From Streptomyces sp. CB02923 (GTDB lineage: Bacteria; Actinomycetota; Actinomycetes; Streptomycetales; Streptomycetaceae): DNA of 64,000 nucleotides. The stretch lies in contig NZ_LWKZ01000024.1 in NCBI RefSeq assembly GCF_001905005.1, positions 55,367-119,366 on the forward strand, read 5' to 3'. This document shows, piece after piece, positions 1 to 8,205 of the stretch; position 1 is the stretch's first letter; each line of letters starts with the position of its first letter. The notes under the pieces are model-generated. The model was not told where the DNA came from and searched no databases. It saw nothing but the letters and a program-made list of their open reading frames with translations. The translations under genes and the position numbers were made by a program.

Positions 1-314
1 TTCACCGCGCGCGCCTGCTCGGCGACCGAGCCGTCACGCGGACCGGAGCCGTCGGACCCGTCAGCCCTGACAGACGTGTCAGCCCCGTCAGCCGCGTCAG
101 GCGCTTCAGGCGCTTCAGGCGCTTCAGGCGCTTCAGGCGCTTCAGGCGCTTCAGGCGCGAGCTGCGCCATGTCGACGACGGCGGAGAAACCCTGCCCCCG
201 TTCGAGGGCGGCCCGCAGCATCGCGAGGATCGCCTCGCGGGCCTCGTGCGCGGGCTCCGCCCGGACGACCACCGTGACCAGCGGCCACTCGTTCCATTCC
301 GTCTCGACAGGCAA
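1..314 (-). CDS. Uncharacterised protein with EAP tripeptide repeat, partial (3' end off window)
   Basis: The gene runs off the left edge. About 104 codons are visible, starting LPVETEWNEWPLVTVVVRAE. I chose the TTG at 314 because GGAGGGG lies about 7 nt upstream; no better start precedes it. The first 50 residues look like a compact alpha/beta domain (a strand, then a helix near REAILAMLRAALERG, then GFSAVVDM). An Ala-Pro-Glu tripeptide repeated six times follows, then an acidic, Gly/Asp-rich linker. I recognise no family and assign no function. A perfect 15-bp palindrome (373-387) sits about 60 nt upstream and matches one at the divergent tetR/exporter promoter, so TetR control is inferred. 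The reading frame is supported by codon composition and by the in-frame repeat. Confidence 0.6.
   Translation of the reverse strand, partial: MPVETEWNEWPLVTVVVRAEPAHEAREAILAMLRAALERGQGFSAVVDMAQLAPEAPEAPEAPEAPEAPEAPDAADGADTSVRADGSDGSGPRDGSVAEQARAV
98..158. repeat. 9-bp tandem repeat (6 full units) inside the coding region
   Basis: The unit CAGGCGCTT is repeated six times without change, plus a partial seventh. On the minus strand it encodes Ala-Pro-Glu repeats in the gene that runs off the left edge. The unit is a multiple of three, so copy-number change would alter linker length without breaking the frame. Confidence 0.9.
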
Positions 315-372
315 GGGTGCCCCCTCCTCGGTGCCCAGCAGGGCGAACGTAAGGAAGGCAAACCTAAATTAG

Positions 373-387
373 GCGAACAGTGTTCGC
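373..387. promoter_or_regulatory. Putative TetR operator, site 1
   Basis: GCGAACAGTGTTCGC is a perfect inverted repeat with a 1-bp centre. It lies between the tetR stop and the start of the minus-strand gene at 314. It shares GCGAAC-N3-GTTC with the site at 1116-1130. Two copies flanking one tetR gene suggest that the regulator controls both neighbours; this is inference from symmetry and position. Confidence 0.5.
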
Positions 388-395
388 AAGGGACG

Positions 396-1010
396 TCAGC
401 CGAGAAGGCCGCACAGGAGACGCTCCACCGCCCAGGCGAAGTCGGCACCGCGGTCCACCTGTTGGCCCGGCGCCGGGCCACCCGTACGGGAGGAGTCCTC
501 CCCCGCCCCACCGGCACCCTCACCCGTCACACCGTGGCCAACCGGATGGGCGTTGAGCAGGCAGCCGAGCATCAGGTTCACCAGCGCACGGTACGCCCGC
601 TCCCCCTCCTCGCCGCGCAGGCCGAGTTCCTCCAGCCCGCGCACCGCCGACGCGGCGAACGGCGCCGCCTCGTCCAGTACGTACTCACCGTCGGCGATAA
701 TCCGCGCGGCCCAGGGGTGGCGCGCCAGGTAGTCGTACGCGTCACGCCAGTAATCCACCATGCACTGCCGGGACGCCCCCGCCTCTTCACCGACCGGCAG
801 ATGGAGGGCCACATCCCGGGCCAGCAGCAACAACAGCTCGCCCCGGTCGGCGATGTGGCGGTACAGCGACGCCTGCCCGCCCCCGAGGGCCTGGGCCACC
901 TTGCGGACAGTGAGGGCCTCCATGCCCTCGGTATCGGCGATGTGGCGCGCGGCCGCGACGATGCTCTCCCGGGACAGCACGGGCGGCCGCCCACGGCGTT
1001 TGCTTTCCAT
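396..1010 (-). CDS. TetR/AcrR-family transcriptional regulator
   Basis: This is a 204-residue DNA-binding repressor of the TetR type. The start MESKRRGRPPVLSRESIV is followed by a helix-turn-helix of the usual TetR form at residues 10-55, with EALTVRKVAQALGGGQ and ASLYRHIADRGEL. The rest is the helical ligand-binding and dimerisation domain. I chose ATG 1010 because the domain begins there; an upstream GTG at 1055 would add 15 residues that reach towards the promoter. The gene is divergent from a DHA2-type exporter, and matching palindromes lie at 373-387 and 1116-1130. By family knowledge it should repress the exporter until a small molecule binds. The ligand is unknown. Confidence 0.88.
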   Translation of the reverse strand: MESKRRGRPPVLSRESIVAAARHIADTEGMEALTVRKVAQALGGGQASLYRHIADRGELLLLLARDVALHLPVGEEAGASRQCMVDYWRDAYDYLARHPWAARIIADGEYVLDEAAPFAASAVRGLEELGLRGEEGERAYRALVNLMLGCLLNAHPVGHGVTGEGAGGAGEDSSRTGGPAPGQQVDRGADFAWAVERLLCGLLG

Positions 1011-1115
1011 TCGCAGCACTGTAACGACCCGTCGCACCGCGCTTCCCGGCGCCACGGGCGGACGGCGGTCCCGCCTTGCCTCCTTCCCGACGGCGGGGCT
1101 AGGGTCCCGGCATTA

Positions 1116-1130
1116 GCGAACGTCGTTCTC
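1116..1130. promoter_or_regulatory. Putative TetR operator, site 2 (tetR/exporter promoter)
   Basis: GCGAACGTCGTTCTC contains the perfect inverted repeat GAACG-T-CGTTC and shares GCGAAC-N3-GTTC with site 1. It lies 20 nt upstream of the exporter GTG, between the divergent genes, where a TetR repressor would block both promoters. Confidence 0.5.
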
Positions 1131-1149
1131 AAAATCTCCGAGGAGTCCT

Positions 1150-2673
1150 GTGCCCGCGCACCAGCCGCGTTCCCGGCCGACCGGGAAAAGCCCGAACGGT
1201 ACGGCCACCCTGGTCACCCTGATCGTGGCGGTCCTGTCCTACGCCCTGATGCAGACGATGCTGGTACCCAGCATCGGAGTCCTGCAGAGGGAGCTGAACA
1301 CCACGCCGGTCGGCGCCTCGTGGGCCGTGCTCAGTTCCACGCTCCTGGCCAGCGCCGTACTCACGCCGCTCATCAGCCGCCTCGGCGACAGCCACGGCAA
1401 GCGGCGCGTACTGACCGCGGTGCTGCTCGTCTACCTGGTCGGCACCATCGGCTGTGCCGCCTCCTGGAACATCGGGGCCCTCATCGGCTTCCGCGCGGTG
1501 CAGGGTGTCGCCCTGTCGATCCTGCCGCTGTCCTTCGGGCTGCTCCGGGAGGCGCTGCCGCCGCGGCGCATGGCCTTCGGCCTCGGCCTGACCTCAGGGC
1601 TGGTGGCCGGAGCCGCCGGCGTCGGCCTGCTGGCCGGCGGCCTCATCGTCGACCACACGTCCTGGCGCTGGCTGTTCGTCGCGGGTGGGGTGCTGATCGT
1701 CGCCACCCTGCTGCTGACGCTGCGTACGGTCCCCGAGAGCCCCGACACCAGCCGCGCACCGCTCGACCTGCCGGGAGCCGGGCTGCTCGGACTCTCGCTG
1801 GTCACCGCGCTGCTCGGCCTGACGGAAGGTCCGGGCCGGGGCTGGGGCTCGGCCGCCGTACTGGGGCTGTTCGCGGCGTGCGTGGTCCTGTTCGTCCTCT
1901 TCGTGCTCCACGAACGGTCGTGTGCCCATCCCCTGGTCGACATCGGGCTGCTGGCGCGCCGGCCGATCCTGATGACCCATCTCGGGGCCTTCATGCTCGG
2001 CGCGAACCAGTTCGTCTTCTACGTCCTGGTGCCCAAACTGGCCGAGCTGCCCAACGGACTGCCCCCGGACGCCGCCCGGCTGGTGACCTACGGCTTCGGC
2101 GCGAGCGTGACCGGCGCCGGACTCATGATGCTGCCCGGCACCCTGCTCGGCCTGCCCGCCAGCGCCATCGCGGGCCGCGTCGGAAGGCGCTGCGGAGCGC
2201 GTACTCCGCTGGTTCTCGGTCTCGTGGTCAGTGCGGCCGGTTCGGCGCTGATGGCCTTCCTGCACGCCGCCGTGTGGCAGGTGGTGGTGTTCTACGCCGT
2301 GGTGGCCGTCGGGGCGGGCTTCGCCATGGCGGCCCTGCCCAAGCTCGTCCACAACATCACCGCCCCCGCCCAGAACGCCACGGCGAACGGCATCAACACC
2401 GTCGCCCGTACGGTCGGCGGCGCCGTGGGCAGCCAGTTGGGCACCGCGGTACTGACCACCTGGGCCATCGACGGCACCTCACTGCCGTCGGCGAACGGCT
2501 TCACGATCGCCTTCGCGGCCGGTGCGGTGGTGGCCGCCCTGGGAGTACTTCCGGCCCTGTGGACCCACACCCGAAGCACTCCGCCGACGACCGCACCGGG
2601 CACCGCCCACCCGCCGCCATGGTCCCGGCCCGAACCACACCGGCCGGCCGCACACGTCCGCCCCCTCGACTGA
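1150..2673 (+). CDS. MFS transporter, DHA2 (EmrB/QacA) drug-exporter type
   Basis: This 507-residue inner-membrane protein should export a hydrophobic compound by proton antiport. It has about 14 hydrophobic segments, as in the DHA2 group rather than the 12 of other MFS proteins. The loop after the second segment carries RLGDSHGKRR, the MFS motif A (G-x-x-x-D-x-x-G-R-R). A polar, Pro-rich tail of about 35 residues follows the last membrane segment. The GTG start has AGGAG 4 nt upstream. The gene is divergent from the TetR gene, a typical inducible efflux arrangement. The substrate cannot be inferred. Confidence 0.9.
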   Translation: MPAHQPRSRPTGKSPNGTATLVTLIVAVLSYALMQTMLVPSIGVLQRELNTTPVGASWAVLSSTLLASAVLTPLISRLGDSHGKRRVLTAVLLVYLVGTIGCAASWNIGALIGFRAVQGVALSILPLSFGLLREALPPRRMAFGLGLTSGLVAGAAGVGLLAGGLIVDHTSWRWLFVAGGVLIVATLLLTLRTVPESPDTSRAPLDLPGAGLLGLSLVTALLGLTEGPGRGWGSAAVLGLFAACVVLFVLFVLHERSCAHPLVDIGLLARRPILMTHLGAFMLGANQFVFYVLVPKLAELPNGLPPDAARLVTYGFGASVTGAGLMMLPGTLLGLPASAIAGRVGRRCGARTPLVLGLVVSAAGSALMAFLHAAVWQVVVFYAVVAVGAGFAMAALPKLVHNITAPAQNATANGINTVARTVGGAVGSQLGTAVLTTWAIDGTSLPSANGFTIAFAAGAVVAALGVLPALWTHTRSTPPTTAPGTAHPPPWSRPEPHRPAAHVRPLD

Positions 2674-2732
2674 GCTTCAGCACGTGCCGCGGCAGCAGAG
2701 GGGCAGCAGAGAAAGCCCAGGACCTACCGCAC

Positions 2733-3932
2733 CTACCGCACCACCTCGAACGCGTCGGCGGACGGTGTGACGGCGGGCCAGGACGGCCAACCGTGTGTCG
2801 GCGGGAGGGCCACCGACCGCCACCATGGGTCGACGATCTGCTCGTCGGCCGGCTCGAAGGGCTTGCCGGGCAGCGGCGCGGCCACCTTCGCGCCCGCCTC
2901 GCGCGCTGCCGCGACCGTGCGTTCCACCGGGTCGGACCACGCGTGCGGGGCGAGGTTGAACGTCCCCCAGTGGATGGGCAGCAGCGCGCCCGCCGGGGAG
3001 CCCTGGGACAGATCGGCGTGGGCGCGCAGGCCCTCCTCGGGCGTCATGTGGATGTCGGGCCAGAACTCGCTGTAAGCACCTATCTGGATCATCGTCGCGT
3101 CGAACGGTCCGTGCTCGGCACCGATCTCGGCGAAGCCGGGGAAGTAGCCGGTGTCGCCGCTGTGGAAGACGCGGTTCGCGGGGCCGGCCACCACCCAGGA
3201 CGCCCACAGGGTGTGCTGCGGGCCGCGCAGTCCGCGCCCGCAGAAGTGCTGCGCGGGCGTCGCGGTGAGGGTCAGTTCCCCGACGGCCGCCGACTCGTGC
3301 CAGTCCAGCTCGGTGATGCGCTCCGCGGGCACGCCCCACAGTTCGAGGTCGGCACCGATGCCGAGCGGTACGACGAAGCGCGTGCCCGTACGGATGAGGG
3401 CCTTGACCGTCGGCATGTCCAGGTGGTCGTAGTGGTCGTGCGAGATGACCACGGCGTCGACCGGGTCCAGTTCGCCGAGGGCGAGCGGCACCGGGTGCAG
3501 GCGCCGGGGGCCGGCCCAGGTGAACGGTGAACAGCGCTCGCCCCAGACCGGGTCGAACAGCACCCGGTGTCCGTCGATCTCGGCGAGGACGCTCGAATGT
3601 CCCATCCACGTCAGCCGCAGCCCGGAGGCGGGCGGCTCGCCCCAGTCCGCCGCGGTCGGCCGGTGCACGGGTATCCGGCCGACCGGCGACCGGCGCAGCC
3701 GGCCTTCGCGGCTCAGCTGTGTCCGGGCCATGGCCAGCGCGGCGCCCGGCACCATCTGCCGGGTCGGTACGGGGTTGCGGAACTGGCCGTCCACGAACTG
3801 CGGGGACCTCTGTATCCGCGCCAGCCGCTCCCCCGTGGGCCACGCGCCGAAGACGGCGGGGCGGCGCAGCGCGAACCGCTCTGCGGAACGTGGGGCGGAC
3901 GGGGATTCGCTGCGGGGTCGGTAGCCTGGCAC
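2733..3932 (-). CDS. MBL-fold metallo-hydrolase, UlaG / NAPE-PLD-like
   Basis: This 399-residue protein has a metallo-beta-lactamase fold. The zinc motif SHDHYDHLD gives H-x-H-x-D-H. Further ligands are likely the H in TPAQHFCGRG, the D in HSGDTGYFPGF and the H in LLPIHWGTFNL near the C-terminus. The layout matches the family that includes UlaG and N-acyl-phosphatidylethanolamine phospholipase D, which cleave lactone or phosphodiester bonds. The substrate here is unknown. I chose GTG 3932 because GGAGG lies 5 nt upstream; the open frame continues 82 codons further but without family-like sequence. The gene is convergent with the exporter and divergent from the membrane protein at 4148. Confidence 0.88.
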   Translation of the reverse strand: MPGYRPRSESPSAPRSAERFALRRPAVFGAWPTGERLARIQRSPQFVDGQFRNPVPTRQMVPGAALAMARTQLSREGRLRRSPVGRIPVHRPTAADWGEPPASGLRLTWMGHSSVLAEIDGHRVLFDPVWGERCSPFTWAGPRRLHPVPLALGELDPVDAVVISHDHYDHLDMPTVKALIRTGTRFVVPLGIGADLELWGVPAERITELDWHESAAVGELTLTATPAQHFCGRGLRGPQHTLWASWVVAGPANRVFHSGDTGYFPGFAEIGAEHGPFDATMIQIGAYSEFWPDIHMTPEEGLRAHADLSQGSPAGALLPIHWGTFNLAPHAWSDPVERTVAAAREAGAKVAAPLPGKPFEPADEQIVDPWWRSVALPPTHGWPSWPAVTPSADAFEVVR

Positions 3933-4147
3933 GGCACCTCCATGGTTCGGGCGGTAGCGCTTTTCGACGAGTCGCCGCGCAGTGAACGGATCGCCGCGGT
4001 GACAGGTTCCGGCACGTCGGCGTCCGGGCCGCGGCACCGGCTGCGGATACCGCGACGTCCGGACACGACACGTGTGCCCTGCTCGTACCGAACCACTCGG
4101 CCGCTCCCGGCATTCCACGGCGGTCCGTACGGCCCTACCTTCATGGC

Positions 4148-5260
4148 ATGAGCCAGACCCGGCCGCCCGCGCAGCCACCGGAACACGAGGACGGCCGGGC
4201 CGGCGGGCGCCCTCCCGTCGTCGGACATCCCTTACCGCCGCCGGGAGGGCCCCCGCCGGACGACGGCGGGCGCCCGGCCGAGCTGCCGCCCCCGGTGGCC
4301 CGCGCCGCGCCGCACCTGTCTCGGCCCGGGGTGCGCCTGGTGGCCGTGCCGGTGGCCGTCACCCTCGGGCTGCTGGCCGTCGCCGCGCTCGGCACCGGTC
4401 TCGTCGGGCGGTTCCGGGCCGCCGAGTCGCCCGAGGCGCGGGCCTTCACCTCGCTTCTGGAGTTCGACCTGTGGAGCGCCCTGGTCGGTGCCTCGATCGC
4501 GCTGTACGTCGCGGTGGCCTACGCGATGGCGTACGCGGTGCGCCGGCGGTGGCGGCTGCCGGTCGACCGGCCCGCGCCCCGGGCCGTGGCGGTGCTGGCG
4601 GCGGGGGCCGTCCTGCTGATGGGCGCTGTCTTCGGGGTGCTGCGCTTCTTCACGCCGTCCGGCACCGTGCCCGTGCCGCTCGACGGGCTGGCGTGGCGCA
4701 TCCCGCTGCTGCTCGTTCTGGGGATGCTGGCGGCGTCGCCCGGTGCGGTGGGCCTGTGGGACGTACAGGTCCGGCTGCTGCGGCTGAGCCGTCGGCTGCC
4801 CACCGAGCCGGGCGTCCTCGCGCCGGTGGGGGCGCTGCGGGAGCTGGACCGTGCCTGGCGGGACGCGGTGCGCTTCCTGACCGGCGGCAGCCTGATCATC
4901 TCGACCGCGGTCGTCGACGCGGGTGCGCTGCGCAACGCGCTGCTGGCGCACGGCGTGTCCGAGAAGACCTTCCCGGCGTCCTCCGTGCTGCTCTACGGCG
5001 CGTTCTTCAGCGTGATGTTCGCCCTGGTCTTCCTGCCGGTCGTGGTGTTGTGGCGGTCGGTCGCCGGGCGGCTGGTCGAGGTGACGGTCCGCATCCCGGA
5101 GGCCGACGAGCTGACCGGGGAGTGGATGGAGCGCCGGGCGCGGCTGGTGGCCTTCCTGCGCCTGGACGTCTCGCTGCCGAAGGTGCTGGCCCCGGCGTTC
5201 GGCATCCTCGCGCCGCTGGCCACCGGTGTGGTCAGCCTGTTCCTCCCCGGGAGCCGGTGA
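4148..5260 (+). CDS. Uncharacterised multi-pass membrane protein
   Basis: 370 residues. The first 50 residues are Pro/Gly-rich and polar, probably cytoplasmic. About six hydrophobic segments follow between residues 60 and 365. A soluble stretch around residues 205-250 (LWDVQVRLLRLSRRL onwards) separates the membrane halves. I recognise no catalytic motif or family. A second ATG two codons upstream and the lack of a clear Shine-Dalgarno sequence leave the start slightly uncertain. The gene is divergent from the metallo-hydrolase and convergent with the FAD monooxygenase. Confidence 0.7.
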   Translation: MSQTRPPAQPPEHEDGRAGGRPPVVGHPLPPPGGPPPDDGGRPAELPPPVARAAPHLSRPGVRLVAVPVAVTLGLLAVAALGTGLVGRFRAAESPEARAFTSLLEFDLWSALVGASIALYVAVAYAMAYAVRRRWRLPVDRPAPRAVAVLAAGAVLLMGAVFGVLRFFTPSGTVPVPLDGLAWRIPLLLVLGMLAASPGAVGLWDVQVRLLRLSRRLPTEPGVLAPVGALRELDRAWRDAVRFLTGGSLIISTAVVDAGALRNALLAHGVSEKTFPASSVLLYGAFFSVMFALVFLPVVVLWRSVAGRLVEVTVRIPEADELTGEWMERRARLVAFLRLDVSLPKVLAPAFGILAPLATGVVSLFLPGSR

Positions 5261-5359
5261 GGCGGGGAGCGCCGGTGCGGAGGCGGACTGCCGGTGGGGC
5301 GGCGGCCGGTGGACCCGTGAGGTGGCCGTGCCGTGCGCGTCGGCGGCCGTCCCGTACCG

Positions 5360-6853
5360 TCAGGCCGTCCGGCGCGGCGGTTCGACGGACGACGGCGGCG
5401 TGCCGGGGCCGGCCCGGGGCCGCAGCAGGAGGACGCGCAGGGCCAGGCGCGGGGACGTCAGGCGGGACGGCGGCGCGGTGAGGCAGAAGACGTCGCGGAA
5501 GACGGCGCCGACGACGGGGTCGAAGGCGGCACGGGCGGTGAGCCGCTGCACGTACCAGGTGGTCAGCCGTTCGCGCAGACCGGCACGGGCCTGGGGGCCG
5601 CTCGCGTAGGGGCGGTCGGCGCCGACCGCGGCGATCCAGGCGGCGTCGGCGGCGTGGGCCACCGCGCGCTGCGCCTCGCCCGCGAAGCCGGGCCGCAGGC
5701 CGCCGGACTCCAGGGTCCGGCGCAGGGCCCTGGCGCCGAGCGCGGCCACCGACATGCCCTGCCCGTATATGGGGTTGAAGGTGCAGTTTGCGTCGCCCAG
5801 GACGATGAACCCTTCGGGTACGGCGCCGGGGCGCTCGTAGTGGCGGCGGCGGTTGGAGGTGTCCCGGAAGCCGTGCACGGGCGAGACCGGTTCGACGTGC
5901 GGGAGCAGGCCGTGGATGTAGGGGTCGCCGATGGTGGCGGTGAAGTCGGCGAATCCCTGGTCGTCGGTCGGCGGGTGGTGGCCGCGGATGCCGGCGGCGG
6001 TCAGCAGCCAGTTGCCGTCCTCGACCGGTACGTACACGGCGCCGCGCGGACTGCCCGGCCAGCCGGGGACGTTGACGCCGATGTCCGGGGCACCGGCGGG
6101 GCCGGTGGGCCGGAAGATCCGGGTGGCGTAGGCGATGCCGGAGTCCACGGTCTCTTCCTGCGGGGCGGCGCGGCCCAGGCGGGCGTACCACTGCGGTGTC
6201 CTGGAGCTCCGTCCGGAGGCGTCGACGACGAGCGTGGCGGGGATGATCCGCTCGGCCGGGTGGGGAGTGCCCCGGTCGGCCGGGTCCGAGGTGCCCCGGT
6301 CGGCCGGTTCCCCGCTGTTCCCGTCGCGGTTCCCGTCGCCGCGCCCGCCGCGTGCCCGTACCCGTACGCCCGTGACCTGCCCCGCGTCACCGGTCAGGCC
6401 GACCGCCTCGGTCGCCTCCAGCACCTCCAGGCGGGTCGTCGACCCGGCGGCCGCACGCAGGGCCCGGTCCCGGACGACGCCGTCGATCACCGGGCGGGTG
6501 ACGGACACGCACGTGTGGCGCCCCTCGTCGAAGCGGCGCTGCCAGCCGGCGGCCGTGCGGGTGACCAGGTCGCGCGGCAGGTGGAGGGTGTGTGCCCCGG
6601 CGTCGGTGAGGGCCTGGACCGTGCCGGGCAGCAGTTCTTCCAGGGCGTGTTGGCCACCGGTGAGGAAGACGTGCAGATGGCGGGCCTGCGGTACGCCCTT
6701 GCGGAAGGTGTGTCCCGCCGGGTAGCGGTCGCGTTCGACCACGGTGACCGCGTCCACGTATCCGAGCAGGGCGGTGACCGCGAGCATCCCGGCGAGTCCG
6801 CCGCCGATGACGACCGCGTGCCGCTCCCCCGTCGCTCCGGCGGTCTCTCGCAC
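5360..6853 (-). CDS. FAD-dependent monooxygenase / oxidoreductase
   Basis: 497 residues. The N-terminal dinucleotide-binding motif VIGGGLAGMLAV is at about 15-26. A second flavin-contact motif GDANCTFNPIYGQGMS lies in the C-terminal half, as in class A flavoprotein monooxygenases related to geranylgeranyl reductases and PHBH. It therefore probably binds FAD and hydroxylates or reduces an organic substrate that is unknown. An unusual low-complexity insert near residue 190 contains two near-identical copies of PADRGT. The GTG start has GGGGGG upstream. It is a single-gene unit; neither neighbour indicates a pathway. Confidence 0.82.
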   Translation of the reverse strand: MRETAGATGERHAVVIGGGLAGMLAVTALLGYVDAVTVVERDRYPAGHTFRKGVPQARHLHVFLTGGQHALEELLPGTVQALTDAGAHTLHLPRDLVTRTAAGWQRRFDEGRHTCVSVTRPVIDGVVRDRALRAAAGSTTRLEVLEATEAVGLTGDAGQVTGVRVRARGGRGDGNRDGNSGEPADRGTSDPADRGTPHPAERIIPATLVVDASGRSSRTPQWYARLGRAAPQEETVDSGIAYATRIFRPTGPAGAPDIGVNVPGWPGSPRGAVYVPVEDGNWLLTAAGIRGHHPPTDDQGFADFTATIGDPYIHGLLPHVEPVSPVHGFRDTSNRRRHYERPGAVPEGFIVLGDANCTFNPIYGQGMSVAALGARALRRTLESGGLRPGFAGEAQRAVAHAADAAWIAAVGADRPYASGPQARAGLRERLTTWYVQRLTARAAFDPVVGAVFRDVFCLTAPPSRLTSPRLALRVLLLRPRAGPGTPPSSVEPPRRTA

Positions 6854-7021
6854 CGCTGCCCCCCGTCCCGCCGCTCGGGCGGCCCCTCACTCCGGCGGGC
6901 GGCCGTCGCGCCGCCGGTCACGCACGGACTCCCACCGTCGGCCCGCCGGGCGGCGCTGTCAATCACCGGCCACGCCCGCGCACATGGACGCGCCGCGGGC
7001 ACGGCACCGGCGGGACCGCCG

Positions 7022-7918
7022 CTACTTCCGGCCCACCCCGCCGTAGAAGATGATGCTGTTCAGCTCCGCCGGGCCCGGGGGCGGCCCGTCGGGACGCCAC
7101 AGCGGCGCCCGCACCACGCCCGGCTCCAGCAGCTCGAACGGCCCGAAGAGCGGCTCGACCTCGGTCCTGGTGCGCAGGTTCAAGGTGGCCGTCGCGTTCT
7201 TGTAGACGTCCAGTACGCCGTCCCGCGCCCGTTCGTCCGTGCGGCCTTCCGCGTACGCCTCGTACGGCTCGCCCGTGGCGTGGGACAGCACGAGGGCGCT
7301 CCCGGCGGGCAGGGCGCGCGCCAGGGTGGCGACGATGCCCGCCGGGTCCTCGTCGTCGCGGACGAAGTGCAGGACGGCCACGAGCAGCAGCGCCACCGGC
7401 TGGTCGAAGTCGATCAGCTCGCGCACGGTCGGGTGGTCGAGAAGGGCCTGCGGGTCGCGCACGTCGGCGAGCACGAACCCGGTGTCCTCGGTGGTGGTCA
7501 GCCGCGCTCCCGCGTGCGTGGCGACGATGGGGTCGTTGTCCACGTAGACGACGCGTACGCCGGGTGCCGTCTCCCGGGCCACCTCGTGGGTGTTGGGCGA
7601 GGTGGGGATGCCCGTACCGATGTCGATGATCTGCCGGATGCCGCCGGCGACCACCTCGCGCACCGCGCGGTGCAGGAAGGCCCGGTTCGCGCGGGCGCTC
7701 AGCCGCACCTGCGGGTGCGCCTCGATGACGCGCCGCGCGGCTTCGCGGTCGACCTCGTAGTTGTCCCGGCCGTCCAGGTAGTAGTCGTACATCCGCGCGG
7801 GGTGCGGCTTGCTGGTGTCGATCTCCTCGGCCTTGAAGGCGGCCGCGTCCTGCAGCCCCTGCGAGCCGTCCTCGTCCCACGAGCCGATCACGGCCCGGGA
7901 GAACTCCGCTTCCTTCAC
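7022..7918 (-). CDS. SAM-dependent methyltransferase (DUF574 type)
   Basis: 298 residues. The sequence IDTSKPHPARMYDYYLDG followed by FLHRAVREV and QIIDIGTGIPTSPNTHEVA is typical of the actinobacterial DUF574 (Methyltransf_19) group. The D-x-G-x-G SAM loop is visible in IDIGTGIPT, and VYVDNDPIV gives the acidic residue that binds the ribose. Targets of this family are unknown. I chose GTG 7918 because GGAGG lies 6 nt upstream and because it forms a GTGA overlap with the stop of the DUF397 gene. It is the last gene of an XRE-DUF397-methyltransferase operon. Confidence 0.88.
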   Translation of the reverse strand: MKEAEFSRAVIGSWDEDGSQGLQDAAAFKAEEIDTSKPHPARMYDYYLDGRDNYEVDREAARRVIEAHPQVRLSARANRAFLHRAVREVVAGGIRQIIDIGTGIPTSPNTHEVARETAPGVRVVYVDNDPIVATHAGARLTTTEDTGFVLADVRDPQALLDHPTVRELIDFDQPVALLLVAVLHFVRDDEDPAGIVATLARALPAGSALVLSHATGEPYEAYAEGRTDERARDGVLDVYKNATATLNLRTRTEVEPLFGPFELLEPGVVRAPLWRPDGPPPGPAELNSIIFYGGVGRK

Positions 7919-8202
7919 GCCGTCCTCCGGTCGGTTCCGCAGCCGCAGCCGCACGGCGCGGCGGTGAGCAGGAAGTCGGCCGCGCCGGCCTTCGCGCCCT
8001 CGATGAAGCTCTTGATCTCGCGGTGGGTGTAGATCAGGGCCGGGCCGCCGGGGTCGGTGGACTGGCGCAGCGCCACCCGCCCGTCCCCCAGCCGCAGCGC
8101 CTCGACGCACTCGCCGCCGTTGCCGCCGCTCCATGGCTTGTGCCAGCCGTCGCTGCCCAGCTCCGTGGCGGGCATGCCGTTGTAGATGCGTATGCGATCC
8201 AT
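7915..8202 (-). CDS. DUF397-domain protein
   Basis: 95 residues. WHKPWSGGNGGECVEALRL and VALRQSTDPGGPALIYT match the DUF397 pattern (W-x-K-S-x-x-S, then G-x-C-V-E-V, then V-x-x-R-D-S-x-x-P-x-G). These small proteins are usually encoded beside a WhiJ-type XRE regulator. In Streptomyces such pairs influence differentiation and antibiotic production. A C-terminal CGCGCG run is unusual and could bind metal or form disulfides. The ATG start is 3 nt downstream of the XRE stop, and the stop overlaps the methyltransferase start (GTGA), so translation is probably coupled. Confidence 0.9.
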   Translation of the reverse strand: MDRIRIYNGMPATELGSDGWHKPWSGGNGGECVEALRLGDGRVALRQSTDPGGPALIYTHREIKSFIEGAKAGAADFLLTAAPCGCGCGTDRRTA

Positions 8203-8205
8203 GGT

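Noticed and set aside
345..372. Iron-box-like sequence (CCTAAATTAGG) near the left-edge gene
   Set aside because: It matches only about two-thirds of the DmdR/IdeR consensus, while the adjacent 15-bp palindrome is perfect and repeated.
246..3530. Very long plus-strand open frame (over 1000 codons) across tetR, the exporter and the metallo-hydrolase
   Set aside because: It is Arg/Pro/Gly-rich nonsense antisense or out of frame to three clear genes, a common effect of high GC.
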